Source: Thermasporomyces sp040195635 (GTDB lineage: Bacteria; Actinomycetota; Actinomycetes; Propionibacteriales; Actinopolymorphaceae). From it: a stretch of 64,000 nt of DNA. Position 1 is the stretch's first letter, and every line of letters begins with the position of its first letter. The DNA is taken from NCBI RefSeq assembly GCF_040195635.1, contig NZ_JBEFTX010000027.1:29527-93526 (forward strand), given 5' to 3'. Both the position numbers and the translations under genes were made by a program. This document shows, in pieces, positions 33,316 to 42,374 of the stretch. Under the pieces are notes generated by a model that saw nothing but the letters and a program-made list of their open reading frames with translations, had not been told where the DNA came from and ran no database searches.

Positions 33316-35322
33316 TCAATCGGTGCGGGTCACCATCAACCAGCTGACCTGAATGTCCGGTGCCCTCGTGGGAGCGATGTCCACGACGATCTCGCCATCG
33401 TCGCCGACTGAGATGTTCGCGTATTCTCCTGCGGTGTAGTCGCTCGTGAAGAGCCGCTCCTCGTCGACGACGGTGCCGTTGATGCTGACCTGTGCCGCGC
33501 GGTTGGCCCATGGCCATGGATCCCAGTATCCGGCGTGGACGGTGTAGGTTCCGCGATCCAACCCCGTGAAGGTGTACGTGAGTGGCTCTTTGTCCTTGGC
33601 CCACCTGAGGGTGTTGTAGAGGTCGCCTGCCGCGCCGCCGTATGTCCCGCTCGAACCGGTGTAGCCCCACGTCGTGCCGGTACCAGGATCCACACCGACA
33701 GCCTGCTCCGGCGTGGAGTTGAGGAGACCTGCTTCGGACGAGCCGGCATCGGCAAGGAGCTGCCAGTCAGCCGTTGCGGCTCCGCCGGCGTTGACGACGT
33801 ACCGCAGGCCGTGAGGTACGACGACGACGTCCCTGGTGAAGGTGCGGCCGTCGTCAAGGGTGCCCCGCAGCTTGGTCGGGCCCGGCTGCGCCACCGTGGA
33901 CGGATCCCACGAGACGGGGTGGGTCGTCGTGACGCCGGCCTGACTGACCTGGACTTGCGTCGGCAGCGTGCTGGTGTCGCGGAGCCAGACGTGGCCCGGG
34001 ACGGGCGTGGTCACGGTCCAGCGCTGGTACGGCTGGAGGTCATCCAGTTGCCACTCGGCGTCCGGGCCGATGGTCAGAGTTCCGTTCTCACCGAAGCTCA
34101 TCGGCATCCACACGTACGGGGAAGTCGCCAGCGTGCTCGGGGTCCAGCGGTCGCCCATGAAGATGAACTTGTTCTGCTGCCGGTCGTACGGAATCACATT
34201 GGTGCTCTGCGATCGGTAGGTGTCACCAGCACCAGGCCCGGAGATGGGGTTTCCGCGGTCGGTCCAAGTGCCGAGAATCTCGGTCGCCGTGGCGTAGCGC
34301 GCAGGGTTCGGATCCCAACCCGTAGCACCCGACGTCACCAGGTAGTACCTGCCCTCTGACTTGAACATCGCCGGCGCCTCGCGCTGGTTGCACGCGAGCG
34401 TACGCACAAAGTCCTTGCCCTGCACCGCAGTCTCCGGTGGTGCCGACAGGTAGGTGTATGCCGCATTGAGCTTGGAGATGTACATCGTCCGGTTCTCCTC
34501 GGACGAGTAGATGATGTAACCGACGCCGTCGTCGTCGACGAACAGCGTCATGTCGCGCGCCATCCCACCAGCGGGATCGAAAGCGGGACTGCTGCCGCAC
34601 CACGGCACCGAGTCACTGGGGACGCGGTTCAGCCGGTACGACCCGAGCCACCGGAAGGGACCCTTCGGGGAGTTCGCGATGGCGACCCCGGCCTCAGCGC
34701 GGGCATACGTCGAAGTGCTGGTGGGCGACGACGGCCCGTCGGAGTGGACCCACATGACCCACTTCCCGGTGGCATTGTTGTAGATCACCTTCGGTCGCTC
34801 GAGGATCGAGGGTCTGGCCCACCCATCGGTCCGTTCCAGATTGGTGGACAGGTCGCGCCACACGATCTCACGTTGCTCGGCGGTGTCGTCCTTGTAGAGA
34901 TGCGCGAAGTACTTGTCGTTCGTGAACTGGTCCTGCGAGCTCAAGGTACGCAGCGCCAGCCCGTTGTCCTTCCAGTTGTAGAGGTCGTGGGACGAGTACA
35001 CATGGATGCCGGGGCTGTCGAAATAGCCATTGCTACGGTCTTCGCCGTACCAGTACCAGATGCGCTTCCCGTCATCGTCGACGGCCTGGACGACCTGTCC
35101 GCCGTGAGCCTGGATGACCTTGCCGTCAGTGTCACGCCACTCCGCTCCGGGGCGGAAGGAGGTAGAGGGAGTGCCTGCCTGGCGGTCAGCCACCAGGTCG
35201 CTCGTCATGGCCGATGCCGCAACTGCTGTCAGAGGTAGCAGAGTGACCACTCCTAGAAGGACGGCCGCCCGAAGCGCACCACGGGTTCGGTAGTGGTGGT
35301 GCGGTCGCGTACCGAGGGCCAT
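33316..35322 (-). CDS. Secreted GH43-like glycoside hydrolase with C-terminal carbohydrate-binding module
   Basis: The product is 668 residues from ATG 35322 (AAGGAGGGGGCC upstream). A signal peptide (RAAVLLGVVTLLPLTAVAASA) is followed by a five-bladed GH43-type domain: AEWRDTDGKVIQAHGGQVVQ, RIWYWYGEDRSNGYFDSPGIHVYSSHDLYNWKD, SILERPKVIYNNATGKWVMW (catalytic Glu), and SGATGWDPNPARYATA. The pattern resembles exo-beta-1,3-galactanase-like GH43_24 enzymes. The last ~170 residues are a beta-sandwich module (YTFTGLDRGTYTVHAGYWD). It is divergent from the ROK regulator across a 325-base gap, suggesting ROK control. The substrate is not proven. Confidence 0.82.
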   Translation of the reverse strand: MALGTRPHHHYRTRGALRAAVLLGVVTLLPLTAVAASAMTSDLVADRQAGTPSTSFRPGAEWRDTDGKVIQAHGGQVVQAVDDDGKRIWYWYGEDRSNGYFDSPGIHVYSSHDLYNWKDNGLALRTLSSQDQFTNDKYFAHLYKDDTAEQREIVWRDLSTNLERTDGWARPSILERPKVIYNNATGKWVMWVHSDGPSSPTSTSTYARAEAGVAIANSPKGPFRWLGSYRLNRVPSDSVPWCGSSPAFDPAGGMARDMTLFVDDDGVGYIIYSSEENRTMYISKLNAAYTYLSAPPETAVQGKDFVRTLACNQREAPAMFKSEGRYYLVTSGATGWDPNPARYATATEILGTWTDRGNPISGPGAGDTYRSQSTNVIPYDRQQNKFIFMGDRWTPSTLATSPYVWMPMSFGENGTLTIGPDAEWQLDDLQPYQRWTVTTPVPGHVWLRDTSTLPTQVQVSQAGVTTTHPVSWDPSTVAQPGPTKLRGTLDDGRTFTRDVVVVPHGLRYVVNAGGAATADWQLLADAGSSEAGLLNSTPEQAVGVDPGTGTTWGYTGSSGTYGGAAGDLYNTLRWAKDKEPLTYTFTGLDRGTYTVHAGYWDPWPWANRAAQVSINGTVVDEERLFTSDYTAGEYANISVGDDGEIVVDIAPTRAPDIQVSWLMVTRTD

Positions 35323-35647
35323 GGCCCCCTCCTTCGAGTGGATGAGTAAGCCGACGCGGCACGACATGCATCCCCTGGGCGAGCCGGTACAGGAGGCGAT
35401 GGCTCATCCGCTCCCGCGGCGAGCCACGGCGGCCACGACGGACTTCGGGTGACGCTTCCGCTAACAGGTGAACAAAGGTTTGCCGTGGAGAGACGCCGCG
35501 ATCAAGCCTGGCGACCGTCATCGGTCAGGACACACAGCCAGCCGGTGTCGGACACATCGTTGTCGATTGACAAGCCAATCACCAGACTTTCGCCAGGTGT
35601 CTTACGAAGTCTCACACAAACCACGACCATGACGCCGGAGAGACCCA
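35323..35647. promoter_or_regulatory. Divergent promoter region between the GH43-like gene and the ROK regulator
   Basis: Contains an AT-richer segment near 35550-35640, just upstream of the ROK start, and should carry the promoter of both genes and an operator for the ROK protein. I see no clear inverted repeat to name as the operator. Confidence 0.3.
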
Positions 35648-36907
35648 GTGATCAGGCGGCGGACGACCCGGGACATCAGGTTGGCGAACCGATTCGGTGT
35701 GCTCCGCGAAGTGATCGCGGGCAGGCCGATCTCACGACAGGAGATCGCTGCCAGCACCGGGTTGAGCCTCGCGACGGTGTCGACGCTGATCGGGGAACTG
35801 CTCAACTTCGGTGTCGTCGCGGAGACAGGCTTCGCAGATTCTGGCGGCGGCCGTCCACGTGGCCTGGTCACGGTCAACCGTGCGGACGCCCGGCTTGTCG
35901 GCGTGGACATTGCGGAGACCTACGTCCACACCGAGCTGTTCAACCTTGGACTTGACGTGATCGCCACCGACGAGGAGGAGGTGCGGCCAAGCGAGACAGA
36001 CCCTGGCCAGATCGTCAGCCATGTCGTGTCGGGCGTGCGCTCGGTACTCTCCGGTGTCGCGGCCGAGACCGTCCTCGGTGTGGGCGTGAGCGTGCCTGGC
36101 CAGGTCCAGCGCGAGAGCGGAGTGTCAGTCTTCGCACCGAACTGGAACTGGCACGACGTACCTCTGCAGACACTTCTCTCCCAGCACCTGGACCTGCCCC
36201 TGCATCTCGACAACCCGCTCAAGGCAAGCACGGCTGCCGAGCTGTGGTTCGGCGCCGGCAAGAGCCGCGACAACGTTGTCGTGGTGACGCTGGGCACCGG
36301 TGTCGGGGCCGGTATCGCGATGGACGGATCGCTCTACCGCGGCGAAACCAACAGCGCCGGCGAGTGGGGTCACACCACACTCGTCCTCGGCGGGCGCTCT
36401 TGTCATTGCGGTGCAAACGGATGCGTCGAGACCTATGTCGGGGCGCCCGGAATCATGCAACATCTACGTGAACTCGATCCGCGCAGCCCACTTCTGCACC
36501 CGCACGACCAGACCGCGACCATCGACTCGCTCGCGCACGCGCTGAAGATCGGCGATCAGGTCGCCGTAAAGACGGTGAGGGAGACCGCACGTTACCTCGG
36601 CGCGGCCGTCGCCTGCCTGATCAATCTCCTGAACCCCGGCGTGGTAGTGCTGAGCGGCTGGGTCGCGGCAAGGTTAGGTAGCCCACTCCTGGATGAGATC
36701 CGCGACGTCCTGGCCCGGCATACGCTGCAACGCCCCCTACGTGCCGTCGAGATCGAGCTGTCACCCCTTGCCAGCAACCCCGTCAGTCTCGGCGCCGCCA
36801 CCTTCGCACTCGAAGCCATGCTTGCGGCACCACATCGGCTCCCCTGGTCTCGAGGTCGAGCGCACCCGGGCCAAGGTGCGCTGGCCCGACACACCCTGAA
36901 CGCATGA
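35648..36907 (+). CDS. ROK family transcriptional regulator
   Basis: The product is 419 residues from GTG 35648 (GGAGAGACCCA upstream). Residues 1-75 form a winged helix (RQEIAASTGLSLATVSTLIGELLN). The sugar-kinase-like fold follows, with the ROK signature zinc site SCHCGANGCVETYVG. The VVVTLGTGVGAGIAMDGSLYRGETNSAGEWGH block is the kinase phosphate loop. ROK repressors respond to sugar ligands. The gene is divergent from the GH43-like enzyme and precedes the GH5 cellulase, so both are likely targets. Confidence 0.9.
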   Translation: MIRRRTTRDIRLANRFGVLREVIAGRPISRQEIAASTGLSLATVSTLIGELLNFGVVAETGFADSGGGRPRGLVTVNRADARLVGVDIAETYVHTELFNLGLDVIATDEEEVRPSETDPGQIVSHVVSGVRSVLSGVAAETVLGVGVSVPGQVQRESGVSVFAPNWNWHDVPLQTLLSQHLDLPLHLDNPLKASTAAELWFGAGKSRDNVVVVTLGTGVGAGIAMDGSLYRGETNSAGEWGHTTLVLGGRSCHCGANGCVETYVGAPGIMQHLRELDPRSPLLHPHDQTATIDSLAHALKIGDQVAVKTVRETARYLGAAVACLINLLNPGVVVLSGWVAARLGSPLLDEIRDVLARHTLQRPLRAVEIELSPLASNPVSLGAATFALEAMLAAPHRLPWSRGRAHPGQGALARHTLNA

Positions 36908-36987
36908 AGGCCATATCCCTGTGACATCGCAGCCAAATCCAGATCATGCGGCGTCCAAGGCGTCGCGCTGGAGGATTGGAGACCCTT

Positions 36988-38415
36988 GTGAGAACGACTC
37001 TTTGGCGCCTCACCTTCGCAACGCTCTCGATGATGGCCGTCGCGGCAGCCTCGGCAGTTTCCGCAGCGGCGTCGCCGTCCACCGGACCCGCCGGCACGGC
37101 TGAGTTCCGCGGCGTCAACTGGGCGGACCCGCGGGACAACTTCGCCGCCGACGAGGTTGTTCCGTCCGGCCTGAGTGTCGGAGACGATTACGCCTCCACG
37201 TACCACAAGGCCTCGGACATCGTGCGGGAGTTCCGCAACGAGCTGAGGGCCAACACGGTCCGCCTGCCCATCAACCCGTCAAGTGTCGGGACCGACTGGT
37301 GGGAGTCGTACCAGGGCGCCATCGACGCCTCGATCGACAACGGCTTCAAGGTGATCCTGAGCTACTGGGAGGCGAACAACGCCAGGGACGGCCGAGCCGA
37401 CGACCCAGAGGCCTTCCGCGCCATGTGGGACACGGTCGTCGACACGTACGGCAAGAACCCTCGGGTGTACTTCGAGCCGATGAACGAGCCATTCGGCTAC
37501 TCGCTCGACGAGTGGGTGTCCCTCACCTCATCGTGGCTCGAGCTGCACAGCGAAGTGCCACGGGGCCGGATCGTCATCTCGGGCACGGGATACAACGACA
37601 ACGTGACCGGTGTGGGCGCGGCGCCCGAACTGGAGGGCACGCTGCTCTCGCTGCACTTCTACGGGTTCTGGGCCGACCACACGACCGAGGAGGAGTGGCT
37701 GGCGAACCTGCTGCCCCGTATCGGCGACTACGGCTGGCGCACGATCATCGACGAAGCCGGCTCGCCGATGACGATCGGTCTGAACTACGGCAATCACGAG
37801 GGCAATGTGTCCACGTCGTATCTCGGCGCCCTCACCGAGACGGCGCGCGCCCAGGGTATGGGGATCGTCTACTGGCCGGGCCTGCGTGACGGCGACTCGT
37901 ACTCGATGACCACGCTGGTCCGCGACGGTGACCTGGAGGTCAACAGCGAGAGCGGCCTGGCGCAACTGCAGTGGGGCTGGGGCCTGCTCAAGGAGGAGCC
38001 GTTGAACGATCTGCCGCCGGCGCCTCCAGGTGAGCCGCTGCGCGGGGTGGCCAGCGGCCGCTGCGTCGACGTACCGGGCTGGTCGACGACGAACGGCACG
38101 GCCCTGAATCTGTGGGACTGCAACGGCGGTGGCAATCAGTCCTGGAACTGGACCGCCGACAAGCAGCTGACGGTGTACGCCGACAAGTGCATGACGATCG
38201 GCGGCGACGGGTCCAGCGCGGGCAGCCCGGTCATCATCACCGACTGCACGGGTGCGCCCAACCAGGCCTGGGAACTCCACGACGACCTGTCGATCACAAG
38301 CATCGGCTATCCCGGTCTCTGCCTGGACGCCGCCGGTGCCGGAACGGGCAACGGGACACCGATCGACGTCTGGTACTGCAACGGGGAAACCAACCAGCAG
38401 TGGGCCCGCTCATAG
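36988..38415 (+). CDS. Secreted GH5 cellulase with C-terminal ricin B lectin domain
   Basis: The product is 475 residues from GTG 36988; GGAGG lies at 36970-36974. The signal peptide is ~1-28. The GH5 domain has the acid/base Glu at 167 in FEPMNEPFG and the nucleophile Glu at 256 in RTIIDEAGSP, with HFYGFW between. Residues ~350-475 are a ricin-type beta-trefoil with three QxW repeats (NQSWNW, NQAWEL, NQQWARS) and GRCVDVPG. It is exported to cut beta-glucans or mannans, with binding by the lectin. It follows the ROK regulator by 80 nt. Confidence 0.9.
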   Translation: MRTTLWRLTFATLSMMAVAAASAVSAAASPSTGPAGTAEFRGVNWADPRDNFAADEVVPSGLSVGDDYASTYHKASDIVREFRNELRANTVRLPINPSSVGTDWWESYQGAIDASIDNGFKVILSYWEANNARDGRADDPEAFRAMWDTVVDTYGKNPRVYFEPMNEPFGYSLDEWVSLTSSWLELHSEVPRGRIVISGTGYNDNVTGVGAAPELEGTLLSLHFYGFWADHTTEEEWLANLLPRIGDYGWRTIIDEAGSPMTIGLNYGNHEGNVSTSYLGALTETARAQGMGIVYWPGLRDGDSYSMTTLVRDGDLEVNSESGLAQLQWGWGLLKEEPLNDLPPAPPGEPLRGVASGRCVDVPGWSTTNGTALNLWDCNGGGNQSWNWTADKQLTVYADKCMTIGGDGSSAGSPVIITDCTGAPNQAWELHDDLSITSIGYPGLCLDAAGAGTGNGTPIDVWYCNGETNQQWARS

Positions 38416-38451
38416 CTGCCGGAGGCTCCGCGAAATATCTGTCCGGTCGGG

Positions 38452-38688
38452 TCACGTCTTCGGCCTCGTTGGGTTGCGGAACAAGGGACGCTGCCCAACC
38501 CAGTCGGCAAGCAAACGCGACCATCGGCTGACCCCGCTCCGGCCCGTTCGGGGTGGGTGGTCTTGCCTGGCCCGCAGTTGGGACGCCAGTCGCCGTGCGC
38601 GCTGCGCCTGGATGATCGTCTCAGCGCGCTGCCTGGCAATCTCGGACGCATAACAGCGGAAGCAGGGGTCGATCATCTTCTCCCTCAC
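38452..38688 (-). CDS. Small basic hypothetical protein
   Basis: The product is 78 residues from ATG 38688. It reads REKMIDPCFRCYASEIARQRAETIIQAQRARRLASQLRARQ, then a Pro/Arg-rich tail. The helical, Arg-rich run resembles small DNA- or RNA-binding or membrane-associated proteins common in actinobacteria. There is no firm family. It lies in an otherwise empty stretch. Confidence 0.3.
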   Translation of the reverse strand: MREKMIDPCFRCYASEIARQRAETIIQAQRARRLASQLRARQDHPPRTGRSGVSRWSRLLADWVGQRPLFRNPTRPKT

Positions 38689-39215
38689 ATGATGGTGTTG
38701 CGCCGGGTGTCATGTCCGACCGTTGACGTGCGCGTCCTCACGGGAGGCACAGCGCAGCGAACCTTCGACTAACCGGGACAGTCGTCGGTGCCCTGATCGG
38801 CCGACGCTACGGCTCATGAGGGGTTGGCGAAGCGCTCCTCCTCCCCGACCCGGACCAGATCTGCCTACCTATGGCTTGGCACGTCGGGGTCTTCTGTCCG
38901 AACATGATCAATCTCCTCGGTCGCCGGGACAGCCGTCCCTGATCTCCCTCTTCGCCCTATCGACGAACGGGATGGACGGAGAACGACACATCGCGGCCGA
39001 GAAAGTTCGATCCAGATCAGCACCCGACCTGGCCAGGGACGCCGACGTCACCTACGCAGCCGGTCGAATATTGGTCGTTCTGCGCGCCGTACTGTGGCCC
39101 TGGGGTCGCCCGCTGATCTTGCTTTGGTCTGCGCCGGAGTCAATGCCGGGAACCCTCTCGCCGACCGGCCGGGTGACGCCTGCTGCGACTTCCGGGGCGT
39201 ACTCGCCTCAGGGAA
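38689..39215. other. Gene-free stretch
   Basis: About 530 bases between the small basic ORF and the aldo/keto reductase stop. Frames are open on both strands but show no ribosome-binding sites or recognisable products. Confidence 0.4.
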
Positions 39216-40202
39216 TCAGCGGTTGATCCACTGTTGCATGTGTGGGGGGTAGCGGTCGGCGTGGATGTCGACCTGTGCGGAGATCTCATCGAGTTGCTTG
39301 AGGTCTTCGGGGGTGAGTTCGATGTCTACGGCGGCGGCGTTCTCCTGTAGGCGGTGGATCTTGGTGGTGCCGGGGATGGGGACGATCCACAGGTGCTGGG
39401 CGAGTAGCCAGGCCAGCGCTACCTGGGCGGCGGTTGCTCCGGTCCGCGCCGCGATCGCCACCACCTGGTCGACGAGGGATTGGTCGGCGGTGCGGGCCTG
39501 TTCGGTGAATCGCGGCAGGGCGTTGCGCACGTCGGAGTCGGCGAATGATGTCGTGCTGGCGATGGCACCGGTGAGGAAGCCTTTGCCGAGAGGGCTGAAC
39601 GGAACAAACCCGATGCCGAGCTCGGTCAGGGTTGGCAGGATCTCGCCCTCGAGTTCGCGCCACCACAGCGAGTACTCACTCTGCAAGGCCGTCACCGGCT
39701 GAACGGAATGGGCGCGTCGGATGACGTCCACGCCAGCCTCGGACAGGCCGAAGTGCTTGACCTTTCCGGCGGTGATGAGGTCCTTGACGGTGCCGGCGAC
39801 TTCTTCGATCGGCACTTCGGGGTCGACGCGGTGTTGGTAGAGGAGGTCGATGGTGTCCACGCCCAGTCGTTGGAGGGAATCCTCGACGGTCGCCCTGATG
39901 TGCTCGGGCCGGCTGTTCAGCCCGTTACGCCGGTCTACGTCGAAGGAGAATCCGAACTTGGTGGCGATAACGACCTGGTCGCGGACGGGGCGCAGGGCCT
40001 TGCCGACGAGTTGTTCGTTGGTGAACGGGCCGTACACCTGGGCGGTGTCGAAGAAGGTGATGCCGAGGTCGATGGCGGCGCGGATGAGGGCGATGCCGTC
40101 TTGCTGGTCGACTGCCGGGCCGTAGCCGTGGCTGAGTCCCATGCAGCCGAGTCCGAGCGCGGAGACCTCGAGTCCGCTGGCGCCGAGGGTGCGTTTGATC
40201 AT
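39216..40202 (-). CDS. Aldo/keto reductase
   Basis: The product is 328 residues from ATG 40202, with AAGGAG upstream; longer frames upstream are not homologous. The catalytic Asp/Tyr are in ITFFDTAQVYG, the Lys in VIATKFGF and the His in LLYQHRVDP. The TIM-barrel end has SPLGKGFLTG and VPIPGTTKIHRLQENAAAVDIELT for NADPH binding. It is a cytosolic NADPH-dependent carbonyl reductase. It is divergent from the MmyB-type regulator at 40317. Confidence 0.92.
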   Translation of the reverse strand: MIKRTLGASGLEVSALGLGCMGLSHGYGPAVDQQDGIALIRAAIDLGITFFDTAQVYGPFTNEQLVGKALRPVRDQVVIATKFGFSFDVDRRNGLNSRPEHIRATVEDSLQRLGVDTIDLLYQHRVDPEVPIEEVAGTVKDLITAGKVKHFGLSEAGVDVIRRAHSVQPVTALQSEYSLWWRELEGEILPTLTELGIGFVPFSPLGKGFLTGAIASTTSFADSDVRNALPRFTEQARTADQSLVDQVVAIAARTGATAAQVALAWLLAQHLWIVPIPGTTKIHRLQENAAAVDIELTPEDLKQLDEISAQVDIHADRYPPHMQQWINR

Positions 40203-40316
40203 GGCTCTGCTCCTTGCGGGTTCGGGCACCTGCTCGACGGTAGGGTGCGGCCGGGCGATGAAACAGGCATTGGCAGTACCTTCCTCGGCGTGGTGGGTGG
40301 CCCGTAGCGTCGGGGT

Positions 40317-41213
40317 ATGGGCCGTCAAGCCGTGCACGAGTTCCTGGCCAGCCGCCGGGCAAAGATCACGCCCGAGCGGGCCGGGATGCCGGCTATCGGG
40401 AAGCGGCGGGTTCCGGGGCTGCGGCGTGAGGAGGTCGCCTCGCTGGCCGGGGTGAGTTTCGACTACTACGCCCGGCTTGAGCGTGGCTATCTGTCGGGGG
40501 TTTCGGACTCGGTGCTGGAGGCCCTGGCACGGGCCCTGCAGTTGGATGAGGCAGAACGGCAGCACCTGTTCGACCTCGCCAGATCGGCGTCGGCCCCAGC
40601 TTCCCGTGCGCCCAGGGCCAAGCCGGCAGTGATCCGGGTCCGGCCGGCCCTGCTCGGCATCCTGAACGGCATGACCGGCACGCCGGCGTACTTGCGAAAC
40701 GCGCGCTTGGACCTCCTGGCCGCCAACGACCTGTGCCTGGCCCTCTTCGACGGCGTACTGACCCGGGACGCACTGCCCTTCAACCTGGCCCGGTTCGTGT
40801 TCCTCGACCCATACGCCAAAGCGTTCTATCTGGACTGGGACACGATCGCCCGGGACATGGTGGCGTCACTGCGAAGCCAGGCTGGCCGGGACCCGTCCGA
40901 CCGCGGGCTGAGCGACTTGATCGGGGAGCTGACGACCCGCAGTGACGCCTTCGCCGTGCTGTGGGCACGTCACGACGTACGGCTGCACCGCACCGCCCGC
41001 AAACGGCTGGCGAACAGGATCGTCGGGGAGATCGAGCTGACCGGTGACGCCCTCGAGCTGCCCGGCGACGGACTGACCATGATCGCCTACTCCGCCGGGC
41101 CCGGCACCCAGGCCGAGGACCAGCTGAACCTGCTGGCCGCCTGGAGCGCGACAGCGCACGCCTCGGAGACCAAGCGGACTACCGACCCTGTGCGGGTCGA
41201 CAAGAAGGGATAG
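40317..41213 (+). CDS. MmyB-like helix-turn-helix transcriptional regulator
   Basis: The product is 298 residues from ATG 40317. An XRE-type HTH lies at ~5-90, with RRVPGLRREEVASLAGVSFDYYARLERGYLSGVSDSVLEALARAL. The MmyB ligand-binding PAS-like domain follows (GTPAYLRNARLDLLAANDLCLALF, RFVFLDPYAKAFYLDW). It sits between two aldo/keto reductases, divergent from one and 5 nt before the other, so it likely controls both. Confidence 0.9.
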   Translation: MGRQAVHEFLASRRAKITPERAGMPAIGKRRVPGLRREEVASLAGVSFDYYARLERGYLSGVSDSVLEALARALQLDEAERQHLFDLARSASAPASRAPRAKPAVIRVRPALLGILNGMTGTPAYLRNARLDLLAANDLCLALFDGVLTRDALPFNLARFVFLDPYAKAFYLDWDTIARDMVASLRSQAGRDPSDRGLSDLIGELTTRSDAFAVLWARHDVRLHRTARKRLANRIVGEIELTGDALELPGDGLTMIAYSAGPGTQAEDQLNLLAAWSATAHASETKRTTDPVRVDKKG

Positions 41214-41218
41214 GACGA

Positions 41219-42196
41219 ATGGAGTACCGACGACTCGGATCCTCGGGTTTGAAGGTCAGCCGGATCGCCCTCGGTTGCATGAGCTTCGGTGACGGCTCCC
41301 GGATGCCGTGGGCACTGGGCGACGAGCAGGCCGAGCCGATCTTCCGCCAGGCCGTCGAGCTCGGCATCACGTTCTGGGACACCGCCAACATCTACGGCTA
41401 CGGGACCTCGGAGGAGATCACCGGCCGGGCCATCAAGTCCTACACCCGCCGTGAGGACGTCGTTCTGGCGACCAAGCTGTTCCAGAAGATGAGTGACGGC
41501 CCAGGCGGCGCGGGTCTGTCCCGCAGAGCCGTGATGGAGCAGGTCGACGCGTCCCTGACCCGGCTGGGCACCGACTACATCGACCTCTACCAGATCCACC
41601 GCTTCGACCCCGAAACCCCGGTCGAGGAAACCATGGAGGCGCTGCACGACGTGGTGAAAGCAGGAAAGGTCCGCTACCTCGGCGCGTCATCGATGTGGGC
41701 CTGGCGGTTCGCCACCATGCAACACGCCGCCGACCTCCACGGATGGACCAGATTCGTATCGATGCAGGACCAGTACAACCTGCTGCACCGCGAGGAAGAG
41801 CGGGAGATGTTCGGACTCCTCGCCCACCAAGGCGTGGGCAGTATCCCCTGGAGCCCGCTCGCCGCCGGCCGGGCGACACGGCCCTGGGGCGAGAAGGGCA
41901 CGAACCGGTCGGAGACCAACCCCGACGTCGACATGTACGGGCGACCGCTGTACCTGCCCAGTGACCAAGCCATCGTCAATGCAGTTCAACACATCGCGGA
42001 AGCGAGAGGAGTGCCGATGGCCCAGATCGCGTTGGCGTGGGTGCTGAAGAACCCCGTCGTCACCGCACCCATCGTCGGGCCCACCAAACCCCACCACCTC
42101 TCCGACGCCGTCGCCGCCCTCGACATCGAACTCACCGAAGACGAGGTGCACGCCCTCGAACAGCCCTACGTGCCACGCCTACCCACCTACTTCTAA
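41219..42196 (+). CDS. Aldo/keto reductase
   Basis: The product is 325 residues from ATG 41219. Catalytic Asp/Tyr are in ITFWDTANIYGYG, Lys in VLATKLF and His in LYQIHRFDPETPVEE. The cofactor block is PIVGPTKPHHLSDAVAALDIELTEDEV. It belongs to the YajO/Tas-like branch, with GLKVSRIALGCMSFGDGS at the start. It begins 5 nt after the MmyB-type regulator and ends at a rho-independent terminator at 42206. Confidence 0.92.
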   Translation: MEYRRLGSSGLKVSRIALGCMSFGDGSRMPWALGDEQAEPIFRQAVELGITFWDTANIYGYGTSEEITGRAIKSYTRREDVVLATKLFQKMSDGPGGAGLSRRAVMEQVDASLTRLGTDYIDLYQIHRFDPETPVEETMEALHDVVKAGKVRYLGASSMWAWRFATMQHAADLHGWTRFVSMQDQYNLLHREEEREMFGLLAHQGVGSIPWSPLAAGRATRPWGEKGTNRSETNPDVDMYGRPLYLPSDQAIVNAVQHIAEARGVPMAQIALAWVLKNPVVTAPIVGPTKPHHLSDAVAALDIELTEDEVHALEQPYVPRLPTYF

Positions 42197-42205
42197 CGCC
42201 TTGGC

Positions 42206-42240
42206 AACGCCCCGGAGACGGCCTCTCCCCGGGGGGCGTT
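42206..42240 (+). terminator. Rho-independent-type terminator
   Basis: AACGCCCC at 42206-42213 pairs with GGGGCGTT at 42233-42240, with further inner GGAG/CTCC pairing. The short T run after the stem is weak. It lies just after the aldo/keto reductase stop. Confidence 0.6.
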
Positions 42241-42374
42241 TGACAGCACTTCTGACATCAGTAGCGGCTGGTGCGGCCGTTCTATGCGCACTCGACGTCC
42301 GCTGAACGCCTGCCGACGAGGCTCTTCGAAAGATCAAGGCGCATCGCCCGGCTGCGCCCTTCGCCCAGCGGGAG

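Noticed and set aside
38723..39226. Plus-strand ORF of 167 codons after the GH5 gene
   Set aside because: Composition looks like out-of-frame high-GC sequence and it overlaps the reductase stop on the other strand.
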